A stretch of DNA of 64,000 nt, from contig NZ_AUBB01000029.1 in the NCBI RefSeq assembly GCF_000429025.1, positions 99,225-163,224 on the forward strand, written 5' to 3'. Positions within the stretch are counted from its first letter, which is position 1; each line of letters opens with the position of its first letter. Source of the stretch: Actinospineispora spinosispora DSM 44797 (lineage in GTDB: Bacteria > Actinomycetota > Actinomycetes > Mycobacteriales > Pseudonocardiaceae). Below, one piece after another: positions 12,001-24,000 of this stretch. A program made the position numbers and the translations under genes. The notes under the pieces were generated by a model. The model ran no database searches and was not told where the DNA came from. It saw nothing but the letters and a program-made list of their open reading frames with translations.

Positions 12001-15000
12001 CCTGGTGCTTCGGGCCATCGGTACCTGCGGCTTCAACACCGTCGACAACCCCGGCAAGGCTGCCCGGCTGAGGCTCAGCCGACTCCGGGACGACCGGCTC
12101 GGCCGGCTTGTCCGGCATCGGCTCGGACGGCAGCGTCCGCAGTGCCTGCCGGAGCTGCTTCTTGACCCCGGCCGACCAGTCCATGCCGTGCTGCTTGGCG
12201 AAGTCGCCGATCCACTGCGCCGCCTTCGCGTGGCCCTTCCACTGGCCGACGTTCAGCAGGAACGCCAGCTGGTATGCGGTGAAGTCGGCGTCCATGATGA
12301 TCAGCCGGTACAGGTCGTCGATCACCTGCTGAGGCGCGCCGCTCGCGTGCAGCCGCTCCAGCTGGTGGCGCAGGTCGTGGCCGAGGAAGTTGGTCAGTGC
12401 GGCGCCGGGGTCGGTGGCCGCCGCCGAGAGCAGACCGCCGAGGCGGGCCAGGGTGCGGTGGAGCTCGACGGTCTCGAAGCTCTCCCGGTTGGCGGACATC
12501 CAGCTCAGCGTCACGATGGCCTGTTCAGCGGCGGTGTACACCCAGCGCGCGATCTCGAACTGGTCTGCGCTGAACTGGCCGGGCATCCCGATGCGCAGCA
12601 TCAGCTCGGTCAGCGAGTCGATCGCACCGGCGTGGTCACCGAACATGGCCTGGATCTCGATGCGCTGGACGAGCTCCTGGTCCACACCGACGAGCTGCCT
12701 GGCCATCTCGGCGAACTCGCTCACGCCGGGCCCGTCGACAGCGGGGCCGTCGGCAGCGGGGACGGTTCGACGGACCGTGCCGAGGGAAGGTTCGGTGAGC
12801 GCCCGGTACCGCCCGAGCGCCCTGGTCAGCTGGACCTGGACCATGCACATCTCGCCGCACGCCTGGTTCAGCTCCGTGGTTCCCCGCGTGTCCGTCCCGA
12901 GTGCCTGCTCGGCGGCGACCACACCGTCGTGGGCGGCGGTGAGCTTGCCGCTGAGCCGGTCGATCTCGCCGACCGCCTGGCGGACCTTCTTCTCCTGCCC
13001 GGTGAGCGTCTTACCCTCCGCGCGCGCGACGGTGCCGGCAGCGGTTGCGCCGTGAATCTCCGCGACCACTTCTTCCTCGGCGGCCGCCTTGCCCTTCAGG
13101 ACGGCGTTGAGCTGACGGACCTGAGCCTTCTCGGCCTTCTCGACCGCCTTGCCGACCAGCTCATCGGCCACCTTCGCCGGGATCGGCTGGTCGACGTACT
13201 GCTTCGCCAACCGGTTCAGCACCGCGTTGTTGCCGTGCTTGCGCAGGACCGGGTCGTCCAGCGCCAGCCATTCACCGACCGAGCCGCGTTGGCCATTGCG
13301 CGCGGCCCGGCCGAAGCCCTGCTCGGTGGCGCGGCGCGAGTCGAACAAGGTCGTCGTGGTGACCAGCAGCCCACCCTCTCGGTTGGCCAGTTCGCCGAGC
13401 TTGATGTCGATACCCCGGCCGATGATGTTGCTGGCCACCGTCACCTGGTACGGGCGACCGGCCGCCTCGACCACCCTGTCCTCATTGCCGAACCTGATCC
13501 GGGGATCCAACGCGTTGAGCACCTCCGCGTGGATCCGGTATTTCTCGCTCCGCAGCAGCTTGGCGAAGCTCTCCGCCTCGGCGGGTGTCCCGAAGATCAG
13601 CAGCTCGGGGGCGGCGTTATACCTGCGGCTCGCGACGTCCTTGGCCAGCGCGGTCAGTGCGGTCTTCGAGGTGGCGTACAGCACCGTGGGTCTCGTCCCC
13701 CTCCGGCTGGGCGCGTTCGTGGGCGCGTCCCACACGGCGAGGCCGTACCGCTTGCGGAACAGGCCGCGCTCCACCTTGCTGCCCGTGGTGCCGGTCATGC
13801 CGGCGATGGCGTCGTACTGCTCCAGGTACTCGGCGGTGGAGATCGAGCTCTCGGACCGCTGCCGGTCGTGGATCGGGAGGCCGTGCTTGGCCTCGATGGC
13901 CTCGTGCAAGCCACCGCTCCACCGGCGACCGATCAGCGCACGACCGGTCTTCTTGTCCACGATCTCGATCCGGGTCCCGTCGGTGATCTTGTACTGCCGG
14001 TCGAGGAAGTAGCCCTCGGCGCGCTTCGCGTTCTCCAGATCGGTGATCTGTTGCGGACTGAGCTCCTCGTTGGTCCGCCGCTTGATCTCCCTGGCCTGAG
14101 CCGGGCTGATGGTGACCTTGCCGTTGCGACGCACGGTGTACTCGTGGTCTCGCAGCTCAGCCGCGCGGTCCCGTGCCTTCGTCAGCTCGTCGTGTCGGGC
14201 GGTGCCCTCGATCGCACTGGCCAGCCGGTGCGGGCTCGCGCCCCAGTCCAGCAGCACCATGTCGGCCTCGTCGACGACCGCGAAGGCGTGGCCGGCTTGC
14301 ACCCGGTACTCGCTCGGCAGCTTCTGGTCGGCGAGGTGGTCGAACAGGAACTCGCTGCCGGTGCCGATCGTGATGTCTGCCTGGTAGGCCTCTCGGCTCT
14401 GCGTCCAGTGTTTCTGGTAGGCGGCCAGACCCTCCTCGCCGCGCGGCCGCTGCGGCAACACCCGCACCTCGAGCCTCAGTTCGCGGGCGACCTTGCCGTA
14501 GTAGTCGGTCAGCGCGTCCTTGGCCAGCTTGCGGCTGGTGGTCATCACGTGCACGCCGTGCGCCTCACCGAGGCGGTTCTCCAGCGCGCGTTTGGTCGCC
14601 ACCGCCATGCCGACCAGCGTCTTGCCCTCGCCGGTGCGCATCCCGACCAGCGAGCCGCGCAGCCCAGACCGCAGACGCTGACGCAGCGGCAGGTCGCGTA
14701 CTCCCCTGTCGATCACGATCGCGGCAGCCAGCTGCACGTCGTACAGCTTCTTGCCGGTCGTGCGCCGGATCGTCTCGCTGACCAGCGCCCAGTACTCGGC
14801 GTCGGTGAGCCGCTGTTCTTCGGTCAGCGTTTTCCCGTCGGCGACGAGCCGCTCGTACTCTCGCTGGCGGTCCAGCAGTTCCTGGTATGCCTCGTCCGAG
14901 CCCAGCGTCGACCACTTCTTCTTGAGCTCGCGCACCAACTCCCGGTTGAGCTCGAGCTGGCCGTAGATGGCCACGTCGTGCTTGGCCTGCGCGTGCTCCT

Positions 15001-18000
15001 TCGCGGCCTCCTCGGCCTTCTCCTTCGCGTCCCTCCACTCCTCGGCCGCCTGCTCGACCTCGCGGTCGTAGCCGGCGCGCTGTTCGGCCAGCTCCTTGCG
15101 ACGCCCGTCGTCGGTGGCCTCGCGGTACTCCTTGTCCAGCCTGCGCTGGTGCACCCGCTGCTTGACCCGTGCCTGCTCCAGCTTCTTGCGCTGGGTGGCC
15201 TCTGTCTCCCGCGCGGCATCGTGTTGTGCCTTGGCTTTGTCACGGACCTTCTCCAGGTCCGTCTTGGTGACGACCGCCTCCTTCTCGTCGGGAGGTTGCG
15301 CGATGTCCTTCTCCGACGGTGGGTCACCGCTGTGGAACTGGCCGTCGTGCTTGTCCGGCACGATCTCGGAGTCCGTCTCCGGCTTCGGCTGCCCACCGGG
15401 GCCACCCGCTTCCGACGGGTCGGCACCGGCACCGGGGCCGTCGCCATGGCCGTGCGGACCGCCCTCGCCGGCCCCGGGCTTCGGCCTCGGCGACGGCTGG
15501 GGCGAGGGTTGGGGAGCGTCCGGTCCGAACGGTCCCCGGCCGCGGCCGCCCGCCGGGTCACGCCAGGTGCCGGTGACCGGGTCGAAGTGATGTCCGCCGA
15601 GTGCGACCCGCGCCGGGGTCCTGCCCTCGGCCTCGACGACCCGGAGCGCATCCGGGTGCTGCCGGCCGAACCGGCCGTTGTCGCTCGCGATCGCGGAGCG
15701 GATCTGGGACTTCTTGACGTCCAGTTGCCTGGACAGCTCGGCCAGCGTCATCGGAGCGCCGTCGTTGGCCCGCACCCAGGCCCGGACCCGGTCGACCAGC
15801 GACGCCCCCGGGCCTCCGGCGAACACTGCCGCGGCATCGGCGCTGGACAGCGCGTTCTTCGCGCGCAGGACCAGCGCGTCGGCCCGCTTGGCTCGCGCGG
15901 CGGCCTCCGCCGCCTGATCGATGACCGGCGCGGCGGCGCGGGTGGCGTCCTCGACCGCCGCTTTCAGGTCGCCGACCGGCGCTGCCTTCTCGTGTGCCAC
16001 CTGGGCGGCGTCGGCCGCCGCCTGCTCCGCCGCCCGCGCCTTCGACGCGACGGTACCGGCGATCGCGGTGAGCTTCGCGGCGTTCGCCTTGATCGACTTC
16101 GCCTTACGGCCCTTCGCCCTGCTCGCCTTCGCGTTCGCCTTGGCGGCGGCCTTCTCGGCGACGTCGGCGCGGCCCCGCGCGGCCTCCGCATCGGCCTTGG
16201 TCCGCGCGGCTTCCTTCGCGGCGGCCTGCGCCTCGGCGGTCGCGGTGTCCCGGTCCTTGATGGCCTTGCGGACCTTCGCGCCGGCATCGGCGGCCACCGC
16301 CGCCGCCTGGTCCGACTCGGCCCTGGCCTTCTTCGCGTCCTTGGCGAAGCCCTTCGCCGCGTTCGTCGACCAGTCGTTCTCGATCCCCTCCCTGGCCCGG
16401 TCGAGCGTGCGCTGGCGAGCCGCCCTGACCGGGTCGTCCAGGCCTTCCCGGGTGACCCTGCCGCCCTTCGCGGCGAGCCGCTGGCTCTTCTTCTCATACG
16501 CCGCGCCGACCTTGTCCCTGGTCGCGGCCCGGCTGACGCCGAGCGTCCGGTACGGGTTGGGTGGCGTCTTGCGCAGGCCGGCGAAGCCGTGGTTGGTGAT
16601 CAACCTGGACCGTTCGGCCCCCCGGCCGAGCAGGTCCGCGGTCTTGTTCAGCGCCATCCCGGTGCGCATCCAGCCGGCGCTGTCCTCCCCGGCCAGTACC
16701 GCGCGGTCACCGGCGGCACGGGCCAGCCTGGCCGCCGGGGACAGCAGCATCCGGGCGCCCAGCGCTCCGGCGCGCAGCGGCACCGTCGGGGTGAACTGGA
16801 CCCGCGCGATGGCGTTCGGGATGTCCACCACCGTCGCGGCACCGTTGAAGAACTTGGCCCTGCGCTCCAGGGGTAGCGCCTGGCGGATGAAGGACTGCCG
16901 TGCCGCGGTGTTCGCGGCGACGTCGGGAAGCTCTGCGGCCATGTCGCGGAAGATCGCGGCCCGTCCGGCCGCGCTCGCCGCCGCGCCGCGCAGCCCCATG
17001 CCGAGCACACCGCCGACCACGAGTACCGGGGTGGCCGCCGCCATCACGGTGCCGTACGGGTCCACGAACATCTTGTGGCCGAAGTTGTCCCAGCCGCCCG
17101 TGTAGATGTCCGCCGTGGACTTGGCCATGCCCACGGCCATGGTGTTGAACGGGGCGACCCTGGCCCAATACTCATCGTCGGTCTCGCCGGGGTGCTGAGG
17201 CGCATCCGCGAGCGGGGCGTCCGCGATCTGAGACACGATCGGGCCCAGGTCGATCGGGCCGGCGAGGGTGCTCACCGCGGTGTGGTGGGAGTCCTGCACC
17301 ACCACACCCCCGATCACGCTCGGCAGGAACATCACCGTGTCGAGCTCGCCCTTCATCACGCTGCGTCTCAGGTTGGTGACGAAATCGCCGGTGCCGAAGC
17401 CGTTGTCGGTGTCGAAGTCCCTGGTCCGGTTCGCCGTCCACATTCCGGGAGCCTTGGCGAGCCAACCGCCCGCGCTCTTGATCCAGTCAGCCGGGCTGGA
17501 GCCGAAGCCGTCGGACCTGTCGTCCAGCTTGGCCGCCTCAGCCGGGTTCAGCAGGTCGTGGATGTCGTCGTAGCTACCGGTGCTCTGGTTGGCCAGGCTG
17601 TAGAAGTCGTCGATCTTGCCCTGTCTGTTGGGTGAGCCAGGTGCCCCGCCGACGATCGACTCGACGTCCTCCTTCGACGCCACCCTGGCGGGCATCCTGG
17701 CGATCTGCGCACCCATCGAGGGGTTCGGCGAATTGGGGTCGGCGGCTCGCTTCCCCAGCGTGCCCATGTCGGTGTTGCTCCAGGTGGCGCCCGCTTCGGC
17801 CAGCTCGTCCGCGTTGAACGGGCGTACCTCGCAGTCCTCGCAGTCCTTCGTCTGGAACGGGCTGTTGTAGGCATTGTTGATCGCCACCATCTGGTCGTGG
17901 TTCGCCGCCGAGCGCAGCGCCAGCGGGAGATCGGCCGAGCCGGTCGAGGGCAGCTGGAGGTCCTGCAGCTTGCTGCCGAACACCCGGGGGCCACCGACGG

Positions 18001-21000
18001 CGGCGTCGTAGCCGGCACTCACCGAGTTCGCGACGTCCAGCAGCTTGCTGTTGGCGGCGGCGTCGGCATCGGTGATCGGTTCGGGCAGCACCTTGTCGTA
18101 GTCGGACAGCGCTTCGAGACTCTGCTCGGCGAGCTCGATGCTCTTCACCGTCGCCGGGTCGCTCGCCCCGTTCGCCACGCCGAGGTCGATCTTGCGCAGC
18201 GCGGCCTGCGAATCCTCGAGCCGCTTCCTCGGCCCGGCCTCCTGGTTGGTCAGGTCGGCCAGTGCCGCCTTGTACTCGGCGAGCTTCTGCTCAGCGGCCG
18301 CATACGAGCCGGTCCCGTCGCGCAGCGCGTCGTTGGCGGTGTTGAACGCGGCCAGCTTGTCCGCGACCGTGTTGCGGACCCCGGTCAGCGCGTCCAGTTC
18401 GCGGCCAGCCGCGACCGAGGCGGCCTGCTGGTCGAGCAGGTTTTTCTTCGCCGCCTCGATCTGCACGCCCCGCTTGTTCGGGTCCGGGTCCAGGGCGGGC
18501 GCGTTGGCGACCGGGTCGAATCCAGGGTGGTTGAGCTGGGCGACCAGCGCCGGGTCACCGGCCAAGCGCATCTCGATGTCGCCGGTGCTCGCCTGGGTCG
18601 CCTGGATCGCGCCGACCACGGCGTTCTCGTTCTCCAGCTTGCGCATCCGGGCCAGCAGCTCGGGGTCCCTGTCGGCGAGCTTGACCAGCTCATCGCGCAC
18701 GGCCGGGGTGATCGGGCCGCCGCCCGCCTGGTTCTTCGCCTGTCCCATGGCGTTGACCAGCGGCTGCATCTCGGGCATGCCGACCTCGTTGGCCCACCGC
18801 TGGTCACTCTGGTATTCGGTGTACTTCTCGACCGCCTTGGCGCGGGACATCAGGTCCTGCTTGCCGCCCGGTGGCCCCTGCGGCGCGAGCGTCTCGTAGC
18901 CGGCGGCCATGGTCATGGCGGCCGTCGGGTCGGCCCAACGCAGCCGGCGTCCCGTGGCGTCGGAGGACGTGGAGCAGGACGCCCCGTCCCCCGCGCCCAC
19001 GGTGCAGGACTGGCCCTCGTGGTAGACGTCCACCACCTTGCCGCTGTCGTCCTTGGTCACCTCGGTGTAGAGCAGGCTCATGCCGGAGGCACCGTGCCTG
19101 GCGGGGTTGCCGCTGTCCTTCTTGTTCGGATCCGGGTCGCCGCCGGTGGCCTGCGCGTCCCGGCCGAAGACATCGGTGCCGTGCAGGGAGCCGGTGCCGG
19201 TGGTGAAGCCGACGGCCCAGCCGCCTTTGCCGTTGCGGTCGCGCAGCTGCTGGACGAACTCGAAGCTGCCCTTGTCGTCCTCATCGTGGTTGTTGACGAC
19301 GCCGTGCTGGGTGTCGGCACCGCCCATCCACGGCGCACCGCTGCCGGTGCAGTCGGCCGCGGTCGAGTAGCAGACGTTCATGCCACCGCCGCCGGCCTTG
19401 GTCGGTAGGTAGTGGGTCATCTCGCCGTCGCGCTTGCCGTCACCGGCGCAGCCTTGGCAGCTCAGGGCGACCCCCTCGGCGGTGAGGGCCGTGCCGACGC
19501 CCTTGGCCGGGCCGTTGCTCTTGATGCTCAGTGCACCGCCGAGACCGTCCTTGTCGCGCGTGGTGATGTCGGCCTTACCTGAGCGCATGTCGAGGGTGTC
19601 GCCCTCGGCGGAGGTGAACTGGCCGCTGCCGTCGAACTGGATGCGTCCCTGGTTGCCGGACAGCGCGGTGAACTGCACCCAGGTGCCGTGCGTGGTCAGC
19701 GAGTCGGACCCCGGCGTGACGGGGTTCAGGTCCTTGATGTTCTGCGGCAGCGTGATCGTCGGACCCTGGTACCCGACCTGGCCGTTGATCTTGCCGTCGA
19801 ACGGCATGCGCGGATTGTCGACGAGGGCGAGGCTGTTGGTGCCACCCGCGGGGCTGGCGCCGACGTTCATGCGAATCCCGGTACGACCATCGGTGACGTG
19901 CCCGGTCTCGCCCTTCCAGGCCGCTGTGGAGACCTTGGTGGTCGCGCTGTAGGCGATCGCCGCGCCCTTCGAACCGCCGACCTCATGGCTCTTCGACGAG
20001 CCGGGAGCCACGGTGTTCGTGGCGATGTAGCGGTCGGCGGGTGCCGCGGTGGGGTTGTAGCTGGCGGACTGCCCCTTGCCGTTGCTGATCGAGCAGGCAC
20101 CGGAGGGGCAGTCCTTGGAGACGGGCGCCCCGTCCGCGGCCTTGGTGGTCACCACGTTGACCTTCTTGGACGCACCGACCCGCAGGTTGCCGCCGCCGTC
20201 GTCGATCGGTCGGCTGACCTCCTCGATCTGAGCGCCGGTGTCCTTGCCGCCCAGCTTCGTGACGTCGGCGTCCTTGGCCGAGGCCGGCCGCTGCCCACCG
20301 ATTGTCTGCTGCTGCCGTTGTTGCTGTGCCGCGCGCTGCCGCGCAGTCGCGGCCGCCTGCTGCCTGGCCTGCTCCGCCGCGACCTCCCGACCGGAGGGGC
20401 CGGTCCTGGTGAAGCGGCTGGCGCCTCCCTGCTCCTGGCGGAAGTTCTGGCAGTTGCCGCTGCACTTCGCGCCGCCGCTGCCGCCGGGGCCGGCCTGCGC
20501 CCAGGCCTGAATGCCGCAGCCGCCGTTGGTGTTGCCGGAGCAGGTGCCGGAGCCGTCGGACTTCCAGATGCCGGACGGGTCGGTCCAGGTGGCGTTCTGG
20601 GTGCGCTTGTCGTGCGCTTCGGCGTGCGCGTAGTAGCTGGCCTTGCAGTTCTTCGCACCCGAGCAGGAGGCCAGTGCCTGCGCGAATGCGGGTCCGCTGA
20701 CCGCGGCCGCCGAGGTGACGACCTGGCCGCCGCCGATCGTGCCCTCGTCGGATCCGCTGGCGTCGGCCTTCGCGGTGGCTGCCTTGGCGTGGCTGTCGGC
20801 GGCGAAGGAGTACGAGCAGGTCGACCCGTCACCCGCGCACGTCGCGCCGGCCAATGCGTAGTCGGCGGTGGCGGCGGCCCGGCTCGCGCCGGCGCATTCA
20901 CCGTCGGTGCCCGCGGTGCAGTCGGTGCGTGAGGTGGCCTTGTTGGTGCCGCCAGGGGCGGCGGCTTCGGCGTCGCCCTCGGTGTGGGTGACGCAGCCGG

Positions 21001-24000
21001 TTCCGGTGCAGCCGGCCTGGACCTCGCTGAAGCCCTTCGCCGTCGTACCGCCGGTGCCCGCCTGGCAGCCGCCTTCGGCCCGGCAGGTGGCGGTGGCCTT
21101 CGAAGCGACCTTGGCGCCGCCGGATGCGTCGGTGGTCGAGGACGCGCTGCCCGTGCACCCCTCGGTCTCGGAGTCGCACGCGGCGGCGACGTACGCGGTG
21201 GTGTTCGCACTGCTGGTGGCCGGGTCACCGGCGGTCAGCGAGGTGCTGGACCCGGCGGTGATCTGGGCCTGGCACTCGCGGGTGCCGTCGCAGCTGTTCT
21301 GCCCGGTGGCGACGCTGTGGCTCTGCTGACCGGCCGGGCCGGCGGTCACGTCGGCGTTCCCGGTGAGCGTCCCGCTGCAGCCCGCCTCGGGGCAGTCGAT
21401 CATGGAGGAGGTCTGGGCGGTGCCCGAGGTGCCGGGGATCGGCGTGCCGTCCGGGCCGGGCTGGCCGGAGTCCTTCGCGGTCGTCGCGCTGACCTGGCTG
21501 GCGGCCGCGCAGCCGGTGGCGGCCGAGGTGCAGGTGGCGTCGGTGTGCGAATGGCCGGGGGTTCCGGCGGTGTCGCCGGTGGTCGTGGCGGTGCATCCGG
21601 CCTCGGTGCACTGTGCGGTCGCGTTGGACTGCGACATCGTGGCCGGCGCGTCCGATACCGGCTTGCCGATGGCGTCGGTTGCGGCCTTGGCCGCGTCCAG
21701 TGCCTGCTTCGCCTCTGCGGCGGCCTCGGTGGCGGCGCTGCGCTGTTCGGTGGTGGCGCCGGGACCGGCGGCGATCTGTTGTGCCTGGTCGGCGGCCTGC
21801 TGTGCTTGTGTCGCCTGCTCGGTCGCCTGGTCTGCGGCGCTCTGCTGCCGCAGCGAGATCGTGTCCACGACGACCTGGCCCGAGCCCGCGACGGAGTTCG
21901 TCGTGCCCTGGCATGCTCCCCGGCCGTCGCAGGTGGCGGTGGTCGAGGAGTCACCGTTCGGGGGACCTCGGGAGCCGTTCGCCCCGTTGGCGGTGTTCGG
22001 GCCGTCGCTGCCCGACGCCGAGGAGTGGACGGTGCCGGCGCATCCGCTGCCACTGCCCGCGCAGTCGAGCGTGGCGGTCGCGTTGGACCAGGACGAGGCG
22101 CCGGCCACGGTCGGGGCCACGTTGGCGCCGGCACCCGGGGAACCGGCGGGCGGGGTGGCGGGCTGGCTGTTGCCGCCGGTGCTCCCGGTGCTGTTGCCGG
22201 AGCCGCCCCGCGTGGCCTGCTGCTGGCCGGAGCCGCCCTGCTGACCGATCTGCTGTGAGGTCGTGGTGGCGTTGCTCGTGGATGGTGCGTCGACCAGCGG
22301 CGCGATCGTGGAGGCGTCCGGGTTGGCCGAGGCACCGGAGTTGGTGACCGCCTGGCAGCCGCCCACCGCACCCTGGCAGTCGGCGGTTCCGGTCGAGCCG
22401 CGCGGGTCCGGAGAGACGCCCAGGTCGGCGCCGGTCGCGGAGCTGGCGACCTTGCCGGTGCAGCCGCCGTCAGCGCAGCGCAGCGCGGCACCGGACGCCG
22501 AGGCCGCCGAAGCACCCTTGGCGGTGTCCTGGCCGTTCGGGTTGCCGGACAGGTAGTCCGCCGCGCCCGGCCCGGTCGAGGCCACCGACACCGTCCGCGG
22601 GTCGCACGCCCCACCGCCGGCGGTGCAGGAGGCGGTGCCGGTGGTGGTGTGCGGCTGCCCGGTCGCCGGGTCGACGCTGGTCGCGGTCGAGTTCGCGGTG
22701 CCGGAGCACTGGGCGCCCTCGGCGCAGTGCACCGCGGCCGAGGAGGTCGAGATCGCGGACGGGCCGCTGCTCGCCGGGGTCTGGCCGGGCAGTGTCAGTC
22801 CGGGTCCGGAGGAGGCCTGGGAGTCGGTCGTGGCATCGCAGCCGCCGCCGTTGACCTGGCAGTCACCGCCGCCGGATGCCGTCTTGGCCCGGCCGTTGTC
22901 CACCGCGGCGTCCGAACCGGTCGCCTGCGAGCGGACCGAACCCGAGCAGGTGGTCGAGTCGGGCGCGCACTTCAGCGAACCGGACGCGTCCGACACGCTC
23001 TCCAGCCCGCCGGAGACGGTCGGCGGCGGTGCGGGCTTGTCGGCGGGTGTCGTGCTCTCATCGGTCAGGCTCGCGTAGTCGGCGGTCGGCTGGGTCACGG
23101 TGGGCTGGGTGAACCGGGTGGCCGAGTTCGACTGGGACCGGCAGTCGGTGTCGGTCGAGGTGCAGCTCGACGAGCCGGTGGAGGTCTTCGCCGCCGCCGG
23201 GGTGGCCTTGCCGGTGGTGGGGTCGATCGTCACGTCACCCGAGCCGGTCGAGGAGGTCTTCGACGAACCGTCGCCCGTGCAGCCTGCCTGGCCGGTCGGG
23301 CAGGTCACCGAGACCGACGATCCGCTGGACGACGTGGTGTCCCCGTCGGTGCGGGACAGGGCTACGGCGGTGTCGCTGTCGGGCTGGGTGACGGCCGAGC
23401 CGGACTGGCTCTCGCAGCCCCCGCCGTTCACCCTGCAGCTCGCCTGGCCGGTCGTGGCCCGCTTGACCTCGGTCGTCTTCACCGGGGCGGGCACGGTCGC
23501 CGGGGCCTGCGCGCCGGGGATGCCTGACTGAGCGGTCGCCGGGGTGGCGGGGGCCGGGTCGGCGGGCAAGATCGACGTGTGTGAACCGTCGGCGCTGGTG
23601 TCCGTGGTGGCGCCGCCGGTGCAGCCGGTCGCCTCGGTGGCGCACTGCGCGGTCGCGCGCGCCTGAGGGCCACCCTGGCCGGAGCCGGTCAGGGCTTCGC
23701 GGGTTCCCGCGTCGCCCAGGTCGGTGGTGTCCCGGTTCGCCGGGCCGCGGCCGGAGTCGCCGTAGCGGAGGCCGGCCCGGGAGTAGCCCGAGTCGTGCCG
23801 GTGGTTGTCGGCGGTGTCGCCGGTGGGGCTGGCGCCGGAGGACGTGGTGCACTCACCGGTCTTCGTGGCACAGTGCCCGACACCAGAGGCCTGCCCGGCC
23901 TGGGTGGCCGGCGGGGTGTTCGCGGGAGCACTGGCCAGCTGCGTCGAATCGGTGGAGTCCGCCGGGCCGGCCGGCGTCGGGTCGGTCGGCTGGGTGGTGC

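Noticed and set aside
11504..16876. A plus-strand open frame of about 1,790 codons and other long plus-strand frames across 0.5-28 kb
   Set aside because: They lie antisense to the giant gene. Their products are Gly/Arg/Val/Gln-rich with no motif, and all domain motifs are on the minus strand. They are by-products of high GC content.
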